Assembly: GCA_026182355.1 (NCBI GenBank)
Contig: JAPFBL010000369.1
Location: forward strand, 245,587-309,586
DNA from: Hermatobates lingyangjiaoensis
Lineage: Eukaryota > Arthropoda > Insecta > Hemiptera > Hermatobatidae
Direction: 5' to 3'
Length of the DNA: 64,000 nucleotides
Shown: positions 35,035-46,600 of the stretch, piece by piece
Layout: each line of letters starts with the position of its first letter
How positions within the stretch are numbered: position 1 is the first letter of the stretch
Position numbers and translations under genes: made by a program
Notes under the pieces: model-generated
What the model saw: only the letters and a program-made list of their open reading frames with translations
Told to the model about the DNA's origin: nothing
Database searches by the model: none

Positions 35035-35170
35035 AAAACGAAAATACAATCCAGAAATACCAAAGAGATCAAAATAATCATAGAGTTTATTTTAAAGTAA
35101 CACTATAGTTGAGATTTCGAATAATAATTCATCAGGAGAGGATTTGAAGAGAAATTAAACAAAAGATATG
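35035..35170 (-). mobile_element. PLE terminal fragment
   Basis: Minus-strand CTGATGAATTATTATTCGAAAT at 35113-35134 region (CUGAUGA, short weak stem, GAAA). The palindrome after GAAA is lost. Confidence 0.5.
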
Positions 35171-35439
35171 TTCTCAGAGGTAACCAAAATGTTACGATCA
35201 GTTTTGATTCACATGAGGACATCTCTCATTTTGTCTTTTCTTGGAAGTGGATGGAAGGGGAAGATCTTTTGAAAATTAAATTTTGAAAATATATATCGAA
35301 ATAATTTTTTTTTTTTTATTTTCTGTATTTTGTTTTAGTAAATCTATTTGGACCATTACTAAAATATTTTTATACAATTAGTCATGGTTTGAGGATTATT
35401 AACAACTATAATTTAACAATGCGACCTCTTGTCATAAGA

Positions 35440-35800
35440 TAGATGCACAATGTTCCTGGCACTAAAAAAGACCATTCTCCAGCTGTAGAGGAGATTTCAT
35501 AGCTTTTGAAGACAAAACCGCTATCATTCTAAAACACAAATAAAACGATTAGACCGGGTGAATTAGAAAGTTCCTGGATCTAAAAAAGACTATTCTCCAG
35601 CTGTAAAGGAGATTTCATAGCTTTTGAAGACAAAACCGCTATCATTCTAAAACATAAATAAAACGATTAGACTGGGTGAATTAGAAAGGAAAGTTCCTGG
35701 CTCTAAAAAAGACCATTCTCCAGCTGTAGAGGAGATTTCATAGCTTTTGAAGACAAACGATATCATTATAAAACAGAAATAAAACGATTTGACTAGGGAG
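35440..35800. repeat. 118-bp tandem repeat, three copies
   Basis: The monomer includes gaccattctccagctgtaga and gacaaaaccgctatcattct. The third copy is slightly diverged at its end. Confidence 0.9.
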
Positions 35801-36104
35801 TCAAAGTATTATAATGAGACTGAAATACAAAACAAATATTGTTGTCATATTATAATTACTTGGGACGATTAATCGGAATATTTAATCGTAAGAATTATGT
35901 ATTTTTGAAATATCGGAATCGCATGTTAAATAAATACCCTTAGATTTCCAATTCTCCTTAATTTTTAAGTTATTTGAATAGTAATACAACACTTCTATTT
36001 ATTTAAAGTGAGATTAATACTACCACAAATTTAGAGAAAGAGATGTACTCATTCTGATAATTCAAAGGTTTTGTTCTGTTCTGCGTAATTTTCAATTATA
36101 TACA

Positions 36105-36695
36105 CATATAAATGATCAAACCACAATAATAAATGTGAAAACAAGACTTAGATCTTTCAACCGTAACAAGCGGTCTTCGTCAGAGTCAAAAACCCAACTG
36201 AAATACTAGGGTTTCATCTGGTGAGGGGTTGAGAAGAATGGGAGGGAAGAGCGGTATTTTAAAAGGGTGAAAGCGCAGGAAAGGACTAATGTCCAGAACG
36301 GGATGTTTGGGGAAACAAAGGAGTACAGTAAGAAAGAGTAAAAAACCATCCTCTAGCTGTCAACCCTCTTTGAAGAAGAGGCTATTGCCCTCGTAACGAA
36401 AGTATCAAGTTTCTTTCTTATTGTACTCCTTTGTTTCCCCAAACATCCCTTTCTGGACATTAGTCCTTTCCTGCGCTTTCACCCTTTTAAAATACCACTC
36501 TTCCCTCCCATTCTTCTCAACCCCTCACCATGATGTTTTCTGCATCTAGTGTTTCAGTTGGGTTTTTGACTCTGACGAAGACCGCTTGTTACGGTTGGAA
36601 GATCTTAGTCTTGTTTTCCCATTTTCTTATTGTGGTTTGATCATTGATTGTTATTTCACGTGTTTATGTGAAATCTTTTTATACACATATAAATA
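36105..36695. mobile_element. PLE inverted pair, AGAUCU family, long form
   Basis: Arms of about 290 bp include gaggctattgccctcgtaac near the centre (36368). The right arm has CUGACGA at 36572-36578 but GGAA where GAAA is expected. Confidence 0.75.
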
Positions 36696-36699
36696 ACAA

Positions 36700-37100
36700 G
36701 ATTTTACAATAAACACATAAAACAAAAATCAACATCCAAACAACAACAACAAGAAAATGAGTAAAAATACTATAATATAATAGAGTCTTTTTTCTCACTT
36801 TCCCACCGTGATTTGGACGTTGTAAAAAAAAAACTGTATGAAAAACCTGTATTTCAATTTAACTTATAACCTTTTTCATAATGAAAACTGGAAAAAGAAA
36901 AAATACTATAAACTACTATATAACACTAATATTTCATTTTTTAATTCTTAAAAATAATTAACTTTATAGACTTTTTATAATATAACAGACTGTAGTTTCA
37001 CTTCTTTTTTTTTTAAAGTAACATTGTTTAGCGTACAAAGAAACTGTAAATTAACTCGCAACGTAAATATTCAACGATTTTGAATATTTTATTTCAACCT
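36700..37100. other. AT-rich spacer with a decayed PLE edge
   Basis: tccaaacaacaacaacaaga near 36735 may be the edge of an old PLE copy. Nothing else. Confidence 0.35.
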
Positions 37101-37214
37101 GAAAAACTGACCTACTCCTGATGTACTTTGATTCTAATAGATTACTCGGTAGATGTATTAATAAATACATCAATAGTAATACCAATCAATACATTTACAA
37201 TAGTAAATACATAC

Positions 37215-37215
37215 A

Positions 37216-37246
<31 letters not shown>

Positions 37247-37735
37247 CTAAAATTTATCGGCACTCGGTCAGTTCATCAGGTTCAAATTAAACTCTCATTG
37301 CCAATGTTTCGGTTTTTATTTAAAACCTTTTTCATAGGCAGAAGTATAAATTTTGAAACAGAAAAACTAAGTATTACATTACAAATTATTTTACAAAGAA
37401 AATGAGTCTGTGGATTTTAACAACAACTGAAGTCTGAATGAACACGTGACACTTGTCATGTCACAGTGTCACAATGACACAGTGTCACGTGTTCATTCAG
37501 ACTTCAGTTGTTGTTAAAATTCACAGACTCATTTTCTTTGTAAAATAATTTGTAATGTAATACTTAGTTTTTCTGTTTCAAAATTTATACTTCTGCCTAT
37601 GAAAAAGGTTTTAAATAAAAACCGAAACGTTGGCAATGAGAGTTTAATTTGAACTTGAAGAACTGACCGAGTCCCGATAAATTTTAGTTTTGTTTCTATT
37701 CCACGGTCGATACTTTTATCAATATATATATATAT
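37215..37735. mobile_element. PLE inverted pair, CUAUGAA variant
   Basis: Arms of about 200 bp are nearly perfect complements meeting at a gtgacac palindrome near 37467. Both arms carry cctatgaaaaaggttttaaa and ccgaaacgttggcaatg (one with gccaatgtttcgg). (TA)n borders both ends. Confidence 0.75.
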
Positions 37736-37739
37736 ATAT

Positions 37740-37912
37740 ATAAAGATTTCACATAAACACGTGAAACAACAATCAATGATCAAACCACAATAAGAAATGG
37801 GAAAACAAGACTAAGATCTTTCAATGTTGGGTTTTTGATTCTGACGAAGACCGCTTGTTACGGTTGAAACATCTTAGTTTTGTTTTCCCATTTCTTTGTG
37901 GTTTGTGGTTTG

Positions 37913-37950
<38 letters not shown>

Positions 37951-38121
37951 TTCACATAAACACGTGAAACAACAATCAATGATCAAACCACAATAAGAAA
38001 TGGGAAAACAAGACTAAGATCTTTCAACCGTAACAAGCGGTCTTCGTCAGAGTCGAAAACCCAACTGGAATTGGAAGATCTTAGTCTTGTTTTCCCATTT
38101 CTTATTGTGGTTTGATCATTG

Positions 38122-38130
<9 letters not shown>
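37740..38130. mobile_element. Two adjacent PLE inverted pairs, AGAUCU family
   Basis: Units at 37740-37915 and 37950-38125 are separated by (TA)n. Each has agatttcacataaacacgtg on the left and tttcttattgtggtttgatc or a decayed form on the right. Centres are short and different, so they are separate deletions or insertions. Confidence 0.7.
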
Positions 38131-38149
<19 letters not shown>

Positions 38150-38152
<3 letters not shown>

Positions 38153-38832
38153 TAATAATCAAAAGAACACTTGATATAATAGATGGATTAATTTACCACA
38201 ATGAAAACAATTTTTTAAAATAATGCTCTAAGGCCTTTCGTTAACACATCTTCGGAGAGCAAGTGAACTAAAAAAACAATAAATACTTGTTAACTTGGCT
38301 GATTGAAATTTCCAGAATTGATGGCAACCCTGAATGTGTTTAATAATGAAGTCTTCATCTGTTTAATTATCCCGTTAATCAAAACTTCATCTAATTTGTA
38401 GAGTCCTAGGCTATTGTTCATCAACTTCTCATAAAAGTTCTTTATGAGCGCACTTTCTACGATATTTCTTCTTCTTTCTGAAGACACATTAATCATGTGA
38501 TTAATTGGAATGAAGCAAATGAATTAATATACGTGTCTTCAGAAAGAAGAAGAAATATCGTAGAAAGTGCGCTCATAAAGAACTTTTATGAGAGGTTGAT
38601 GAACAATAGCCTAGGACTCTACAAATTAGATGAAGTTTTGATTAACGGGATAATTAAACAGATGAAGACTTCATTATTAAACACATTCAGGGTTGCCATC
38701 AATTCTGGAAATTTCACTCAGCCAAGTTAACAAGTATTTATTGTTTTTTTAGTTCACTTGCTCTCCGAAGATGTGTTAACGAAAGGCCTTGAGCATTGTT
38801 TTAAAAAATTGTTTTCATTGTGGTAAATTAAT

Positions 38833-38840
<8 letters not shown>
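38150..38840. mobile_element. PLE inverted pair, AGGCCU family, with endonuclease tail
   Basis: Arms of about 320 bp (38160-38495 minus, 38525-38835 plus). The ribozyme-like core on the plus arm is at 38765-38790: CCGAAGA (U4 to C), extra U, GU...AC stem, GAAA, AGGCCU, U. Both arms encode SSERRRNIVESALIKNFYE, an endonuclease tail-like stretch, in opposite orientation. Confidence 0.75.
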
Positions 38841-38864
<24 letters not shown>

Positions 38865-38868
<4 letters not shown>

Positions 38869-38990
38869 ATTTCACATAAACACGTGAAATAACAATCAGT
38901 TGGGTTTTTGACTCTGACGAAGACCGCTTGTTACGGTTGAAAGATCTTAGTCTTGTTTTCCTATTTCTTATTGTGGTTTGATCATATATA
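38865..38990 (+). mobile_element. PLE unit, AGAUCU family
   Basis: The plus core near 38914-38948 reads CUGACGA, A, GACCG/CGGUU, GAAA, AGAUCU, U, with GACU/AGUC as stem I. The left arm is deleted down to its outer end. Confidence 0.7.
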
Positions 38991-39090
38991 TATCTAAAGA
39001 TATTAATTTATACGTGAACCTGAGGTAGGAGGGGTGGACTGCGTGACTAGCTCCCAGAGTGATATGAGTCACGTTATGCAATGAATCAGT

Positions 39091-39231
39091 CTAAAGAGTG
39101 TCTAAGTAAGTCCGCATCTCTTTAGTGAAGATACTATAAATATGACCACAGTTAGACTTGTTTTCAGTCTTGGAAAGAGCTTCTTCTAGAGGCAGGAGCA
39201 AATCATCATAACCACTGCCTCCAACAGGAAA
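39091..39231 (-). CDS. GXYLT: GXYLT exon 7 (C-terminus)
   Basis: Acceptor atgctgtttcag, then 46 codons and TAG. It carries [13 protein letters not shown] and [10 protein letters not shown], matching the family tail (LLKPLE... then a C-G-K-I-Y-like motif). It lies 5.3 kb from exon 6, past many repeats, which is why it is easy to miss. Confidence 0.88.
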   Translation of the reverse strand, partial: FPVGGSGYDDLLLPLEEALSKTENKSNCGHIYSIFTKEMRTYLDTL

Positions 39232-40624
39232 CTGAAACAGCATAAAAAAAAACCTTTGAAGTACATAACTTCTAGAGTTCATTACTTTTTGAAATATTTT
39301 ATAGTGTGGTATTTGAGATAGTGAAAAAAAAATATATTATATCTTCACTACAAGGAATTTATTTTATGAGCTGTAGGAGCCAGGTTAGCTCAGTGGTTAA
39401 CGTACTTGCCTCTGAAACTGGTAGGTCCGAGGTTCAATCCCCACCTGTCCCTCGATTTATTCACGCGGGAGGTGAATAAATCTGAGTACGTCATCCCTCG
39501 GAGAGGACGTTAAGCGTTGGCCCCAACCCTTTACGATGTCAGGTGCTCGTATATTACGTATATCATCATATTACGTTATATTATAAAGATCCCTATTCGA
39601 AATGCACTTGAGTTAGGAAAAATTTAGAATTCCCAATGTATGTGACTCGCCCAGTACTAAAATGGGTGCCAAATAATAAATGAGTCACAATATCCTCCCC
39701 CAGAACAACACTAAAGGATGAAAACCTTAAAGGGTGTTTGTTGGAAAACAAAACAAATATTTTACGACGCGTTTCGAACACTTAGTGTTCATCATCAGGC
39801 ACATCTACAATATAAAAACAAAATGCATAAAAATTTTTTGATGTATAAAAGAACCAAAATTTTACCTAATATAATTTTAACTTTTTTTTAAAATTATTAA
39901 TATAACTAAACTACCCGTGACTCTTTGTGTCACTCAGAAATTAAAACAATAGGTATTAAAATAAATTCACTGAACATGATTAACAGGAATAATTTTAATT
40001 GTTGTTTCTTGTTATTAAGGCACGGAAACAGATTCTTATATGGCCCACTCAAGCTTTTGGTATAGTATTCTTAACATGATTCAACATATATACAATGTAA
40101 GTATATTTAGCAAAATAAAAATCATTTAAAGTGAAAAAAATATTTATTTTATGACATAAATAAATAAAACAACAATTCAAGTTATATATATAATAAAATA
40201 TATTTAAAACAGACAAAACTTGTAAATTTGAAATATTCAATTTTTTTACCCAACATAAGGAATGTGTCTTTATAATATTTCCTTAGAACATTCGTATTTT
40301 ATCTGCCAGTTGTGTTAAAGTTTAAAGTTCTAAAACTATTCATTTTTAATCTCTAATGTAGTAGTTTATTATATATTTGTTACCCTTATTTATAATACAT
40401 TTCCGCTACTGTAATCAGCGGGCACGCAAGCCTCTGGGCTACTTTGGCTCCATGCCTTTATTTTATTACCAGTGTTTATATTACGCGAATAATAAATTAA
40501 AAAAAAAATGTTTGTTACATTTACATATAATACATTTAATGATCAAACCACAATAAGAAATGGGAAAACAAGACTAAGATCTTTCAACCGCAACAAGCGG
40601 TCTTCGTCAGAGTCAAAAACCCAA

Positions 40625-40673
<49 letters not shown>

Positions 40674-43600
40674 CATATATATATCAATATGTATAAAAAG
40701 TGTGTTTCTTTTAATTTCTGTGCTACCTATCTTCAATTTTGAACTGTTATATATATATATATATAATCAATGATCAAAACACAATAAGAAAATGGGAAAA
40801 GAAGACTAAGATCTTTCAACCGTAACAAGCGGTCTTCGTCAGAGTCAAAAACCCAACTGAAACACTAGATGCAGAGAACATCTGGTGAGGGGTTCTCTGC
40901 ATCTATTGTTTCAGTTGGGTTTTTGACTCTGACGAAGACCGCTTGTTGCGGTTGAAAGATCTTAGTCTTGTTTTCCCATTTCTTATTGTGGTTTGATCAT
41001 TGATTGTTGTTTCACGTGTTTATGTGAAATCTTTTTATATAATATATTTGCTCAATTGTCATCGGCGAGCATGCAAGACACTTGCTACCCTGGCTTCAAT
41101 TTTGGAAATATAGTGATAATTTTCTTTTATTAAACATTATTCAGGTAATAAATTAATATATATATAATTTTAGGTCTCTATCTTTACGGAAAATGGGTGA
41201 ACAAACAAACAAACTCACGAACTTTATATATAGAGATGAGGCTACTTAGTTTAATGATTTGGTTTCTCTATTTTATATTAGTCATGGTTTCTTCAATTAA
41301 GTCATTATACTATTCGTTCTGTAAACATACCTGCCCCATTCCTCCTTTCTTAATTGATTTTGTTTTTTAATAGTGTCCAACGACCACGAGATTTTCGTGC
41401 ATTGATGCACGTTGGGGTCAGGCAGTTCCAAGCCAGAGGCTTTCACCTGCTTGTCTGTTTGTTTTGCTTTAATTGTTTAGGTCTGTCGGGTAGGTTGGTA
41501 TGTTAGTTTTTGTCCTGTCTATGGTGAGTATGTTTCGTGGTCGTATGGTCTTTGAGTCTAAAGTCGTCATTTATCGTTAATTTGGTGATCTGATTAGTCG
41601 GAGGGGGATTGGTTTCAGGGAATTCGAGGTAAAAGTGTTCTTACTAGTAGGTTAGGGTGTAAGGGAAGTTTTTTGTCTTCATTGATAGTCAGACGCCTAA
41701 TGTAATCTTGTATTGGTTCCATCCTTAGATCACGCTGGATATCGACATTTCTCGCATAAAAAGGAGCATTGGCTATAAGGCGAGCACACTTGTTCTGGAC
41801 AATCTGGAGTCGGTTTTTGTTAGTTATCGCAGAGTTGTACCAGACAGAACATCCATAAGTTATGGTAGTTCTTATATAAACAGTGTCTGCTATCTTCTCA
41901 ATCATAGAACACTCCTTCTGAGGCAGCTACGAGTATGTAACAGTTTGTCATCGTGCTTAAAATGTTTTAACTCTTTTTACCTATTTTAAGGGTGCTGATT
42001 AAAGATATACTGTCATTTTTTCTCTATCGGGTTTCGTTTTTTTGCTATGGTATATCCCTATCTATTTAGGAGAGTGACAGGCAAATCGAAGAAACAATAT
42101 TTTTATTTAACTTTAAGACAAATATTCGTTAATCACACCAAACTATTTGCAATACGAATACAAATATGTATGCAAATAAATTTGGATTCTAATGTAATTC
42201 CAAGCAAATATAACTGAATACATTTCTAATGTAGTGCAATCAGTTATTATGTGGTATTTACTCATTGTAGGGTAAAAATCTAATGAAATGGTCTCCACAT
42301 ATAAAACTTTTAATGATATAAAGAACGCGTTTCGAACACGTAGTGTTCTTCCTCAGGCATTAACTAAAAAATAAAATCTCTGGTGTCATTGTATTTTTTA
42401 GTTAATGCCTCAGGAAGAACACTACGTGTTCGAAACGCGTTCTTTATATCATTAAAAGTTTTATATGTGGAGACCATTTCATTAGATTTTTACCCTACAC
42501 TGAATACATTTGTTTTGTATTCGGTCCTAGATGACCACCGACATATAGGTCACACTCGAGCTACACATAGTTAACGTGTTATCCAAACAGCAAAAACCCT
42601 CATGCCCAAAATGTAAAGATGTATTGACGGTGAAGAATGCCCACAATTAGAACAAGAAAGGATGTCTGCAGGTATACCATCAAAATTGATAATAGCACTA
42701 GCCCCTGATAATAAATATTCCAGTGAAGTGACATCATTCCTAAAGGAAGTAAAGATATACAATGAAATATGGGGAACTAGAGCAGTGGTTCTCATCGGGG
42801 TCCACAGAGGATTACTGCGGGTCCATGAGGAAAGTAGTATTCTGAAGGTCCATGACACGTGGTTAGGGCTCTATGTTAAGTTTAAATGAATTCATCAGCA
42901 AACAAAAAATAAATCAAAGCGTAGTAAGCTTTGGCCGTACAATATTCAAACATAATTAAAATATAAGGCCCAATATCCTCGTCAGTTTGTTAAAATGTTC
43001 CAATGTTTTAAAATTTTCTATTGCACTTCTCTTTATGGTACATTCAAAATTGATTCTGTTACAATTTATTTCAGGGTACTTTATAAAATGTTAATAAAGA
43101 ATTATTTTGTTATTGTTTTAAAAACATTTTGTATTTCGGCATGCGTTGTAGATGTAATGAAATTATTTCATAATTAACGATATTCATTTACCTAAAAAAC
43201 AAATATTTATTTATAAATTTGTATAATTATGTTTTTTAAGTATCCGGGGGGGAGTGGGGGTCCACAAGTAGCTTTTAGAGGGTCCACAAGTAGCTTTTAG
43301 GGGGTCCACAAGTAGCTTTTAGGGGGTCCACAAGTAGCTTTTAGGGGGTCCACAAGTAGCTTTTAGGGGGTCCACAAGCAAACAAAGGTTGAGAACCCCT
43401 GAACTAGAGAATCGAAGAAAACCAGACAGTGCTAATATCCTAGTAGACGATGCTACCAACTGTAAATAAAAAAAAAACCATGGAAGGTAGCCATCAGATG
43501 CGCCCCAAAATAACCTAAGATTAAATTTATATTTTAAAAATATGAATAATTTGTATTTTAGAAACACCAATGGTTTTCACGTCTGGAGTCAAGTCAGCAC

Positions 43601-46600
43601 CACTTGAAATCTGAACTGGAAGGTAAATTTCTCTAGTCTTTAAGCAGCAATGAGCAGTCTCTCTTTTCCTTCCCTTGGAGGTTTAAATCATGTTTTACTG
43701 ATCTCTCTCACTCTCTCTCTAAAAGAGAGAGAAAAGCTACTTTTACTACTAAGGTAGCTAAAAGCATGACGTTGTAAGACTCAAAAATAAAAAAAAAAAC
43801 AAAAATACAAAACTAATTACTAAAGTAAAAATAAGCAGCTAAAACACAAACTGAAGAAGAAAAATACAAAAATTCACATAAGGGGTTATTGAGGATTTTG
43901 GTCATAAAACATACAACTCCTGATCATCAGCCGACATTTCGCCAAAAGTTGTTTGGCATTTTCAAGGCTAAAAAACAATTTATTAAACGACATAAGTAAA
44001 GCAAGATAAATACATCATCGGATACCATCCAACAGAAAACAAACGACACAAACAACAATTATAGTACCCAGAGAACCACAAAAGTATCATAAAATACCTA
44101 GTGTTATTATGATTATTATTATTATTTAAAAAACAGACATTTGTCGTTTAAACCTAATTGCGTATTATTAGTTATTCAGAAAACCAAAAAACCACATTTT
44201 CAAAAACAGCAAAAACCACAACAGACAGTAATAAACACAGGAAATTACAAAACCATGAAAAAAAGAGTCAAAAATTAAAAGAAATTCAGAGGAAAAAACA
44301 AAAACCTTAAACATATTACCTTGATTTAAAGAAACACTGATTTACTGGTCCATGCTTATATCTGGCTACATCATAACAAAACAAGAAAAATATAAAATAT
44401 GTTATAATAAAGATTAATAAGGGTAAAGTGCGGATGAAAAACGCCGCAAAGGCTGAGGTTTTTGATCTGCTAAGGGATAGGTACTCAATTCTATTCTAAC
44501 CTGCTGCATTTGGTCGAAAATGGCGGCAAAGGTTGGTTGTTTGGCACCATGAAAAGCCCCTCTAGACCCATGAAGCACCCTGACGCCATGGTGTTCAGCA
44601 GATTTACAGACACTTGTATAGACACAATGGTCTGATCTGTAGTTGTGACGACAGTCGTACACCAGAAGGCGTTCTGTAATAACAAAATACAAATCAATTG
44701 AAATTTATAGACTGGTGTCTATAATAGTGTCTTACACTCTGTAGCTATGGCAATGAATTAAAGATAAACTGGTACCAGGTTTTTTTTTCCCTCACAACAG
44801 CAACCCTGTTATGAGGGAGTATATTTAGGTTAGGTTAGGTTGCAGTGGTAGTCCCACAAGAGAACACACGTAGACCAAGCATTGGCCCTTTGTGATACCA
44901 CACAATGAAGATTGATTCTACAGTGGGAGTCCTAAATTTTGCCTAACTCAAATGTATTTAGAGTAGGGATCTTTAACGAGTACCTGACATCGTACAGGCT
45001 CGGGACCGACGGTTTAACGTCCATCTCCGAGGGACGACGTGCTCAGATTTATTCACCTACCGCGTGAATAAATCGAGGGCCAGGTGAGGATTGAACCCCG
45101 GTCCTATCAGTTCAGAGGTGAGCACGTAAGAGGGAGTATATTTAAGTTCACACGTATCACGACAGGGTACAACATGTATGCAACAACAAAGTTATTATAA
45201 ATAATAATAAATAATACAAAGTACAACTATAATCTAAGTGTAAATAAGTATAAATAGTATTAACTATAAGTAAATTTAGTATAATAAGTAAAAGTAAGTG
45301 TAACATACAACATTAATTTAACAGTTAATTTACATACATGTTTAACTAAACTAAAATAATATATGGAAGTAGTATCAAAAATTCTTGACACTCATGGTGC
45401 TGATATATATATTTTTTTTTAAACTACAAGATTACAGTAATTAAAATAAAATTACAATTAATTATGACTATTAACTAGGTTGGGTTAGGTTGCAGTGGCA
45501 GTCCCACAAGGGAACACATGTAGGCCGAGCATTGGCCCTTTGTGATACCACACAATGAACATTGATTCTACAGTGGGAGTCCTAAATTTTGCCTAACTCA
45601 AGTTTATTTAGAGTAGGGATCTTTAACGAGTACCTGACATCGTACAGGCTCGGGACCGACAGTTTAACGTCCTTCTCCGAGGGACGACGTGCTCAGATTT
45701 ATTCACCTCTCGCGTGTATAAATCGAGGGCCAGGTGGGGATCGAACTCCGGTCCTATCAGTTCAGAGGCGAGCATGTAATCACTGAGCTAGCCTGACCCC
45801 TAAAGAAAGAGGCCAACGGCACGTGGTGTTCCCAGGCTGTCACCCATCCAAGTTTTATCCATGCCCGATGTTGCTTAACTTCGGTGATCGGACGAGAACC
45901 GGTGTTTTCAACATGTTATGGCCGTTGGCTGACTATTAACTAAAAGATATCCATTAAAATCTTACCCAGAAAGTGTTTAACATGAGGTAAGAGGTCAGGT
46001 GATATTAGTTTATGTTGTTATATGGGCCAGTTTTGTTTTGTAGTCATGGTAAATAGAATAAAGTTTCATTGGTATAGATCCAATAGTAGACAGTGGTATA
46101 TTAAGTGATACCATGTGTGGTCAGTAAGTCCGTCACATGCACAACTTGAATTTGGAATAATATGAAATCTTTTCAGGTAATGCCCAGTCCTGCCATGTCC
46201 ACTCAGTACTTGAGTCAGTCAAGTCTGTCATTCTTCCTGGTCTGTACGGTTGAAAATACTGCCGTGTTTCTCTTCCTTTATTGCTGTTATCCCATTCTTC
46301 TTCCCACCTCTCTTCTGTTATCCCTTTCAGCTTCTGCTTCAAGTATGATCTAGGTGCTGCCATGTATGGTAGCTCATTGCCAGATTCTCCTCTACCGCAG
46401 CTTCCCTAGCCAAACTGTCTGCCAGTTCATTCCCAACGTGTGCTTTCGTCCATTCGATTCTGATTAATGAATCTGTTGTGGAAAGCTCACGTCTTATCTG
46501 TTCTGTTATGTGCCAGTGTTGTGGACTGCTTGAATTGATGTTTTACTATCTCTCTTTATTATTGCCTTCAGAGCATTAGTTGATGTTGTTCTTTCCTTAA

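Noticed and set aside
39376..39450. tRNA gene
   Set aside because: Boxes A and B are present, but the acceptor and anticodon stems do not fold and the text continues into the SINE body.
44414..44500. C-terminus of GXYLT by read-through of exon 6
   Set aside because: A GT donor at 44500, phase match and family-like tail in exon 7 at 39091-39231 argue for splicing.
45812..45929. Functional 5S rRNA gene
   Set aside because: The target duplication and attached tRNA-like module show a SINE. Transcription is possible, but a ribosomal role is not supported.
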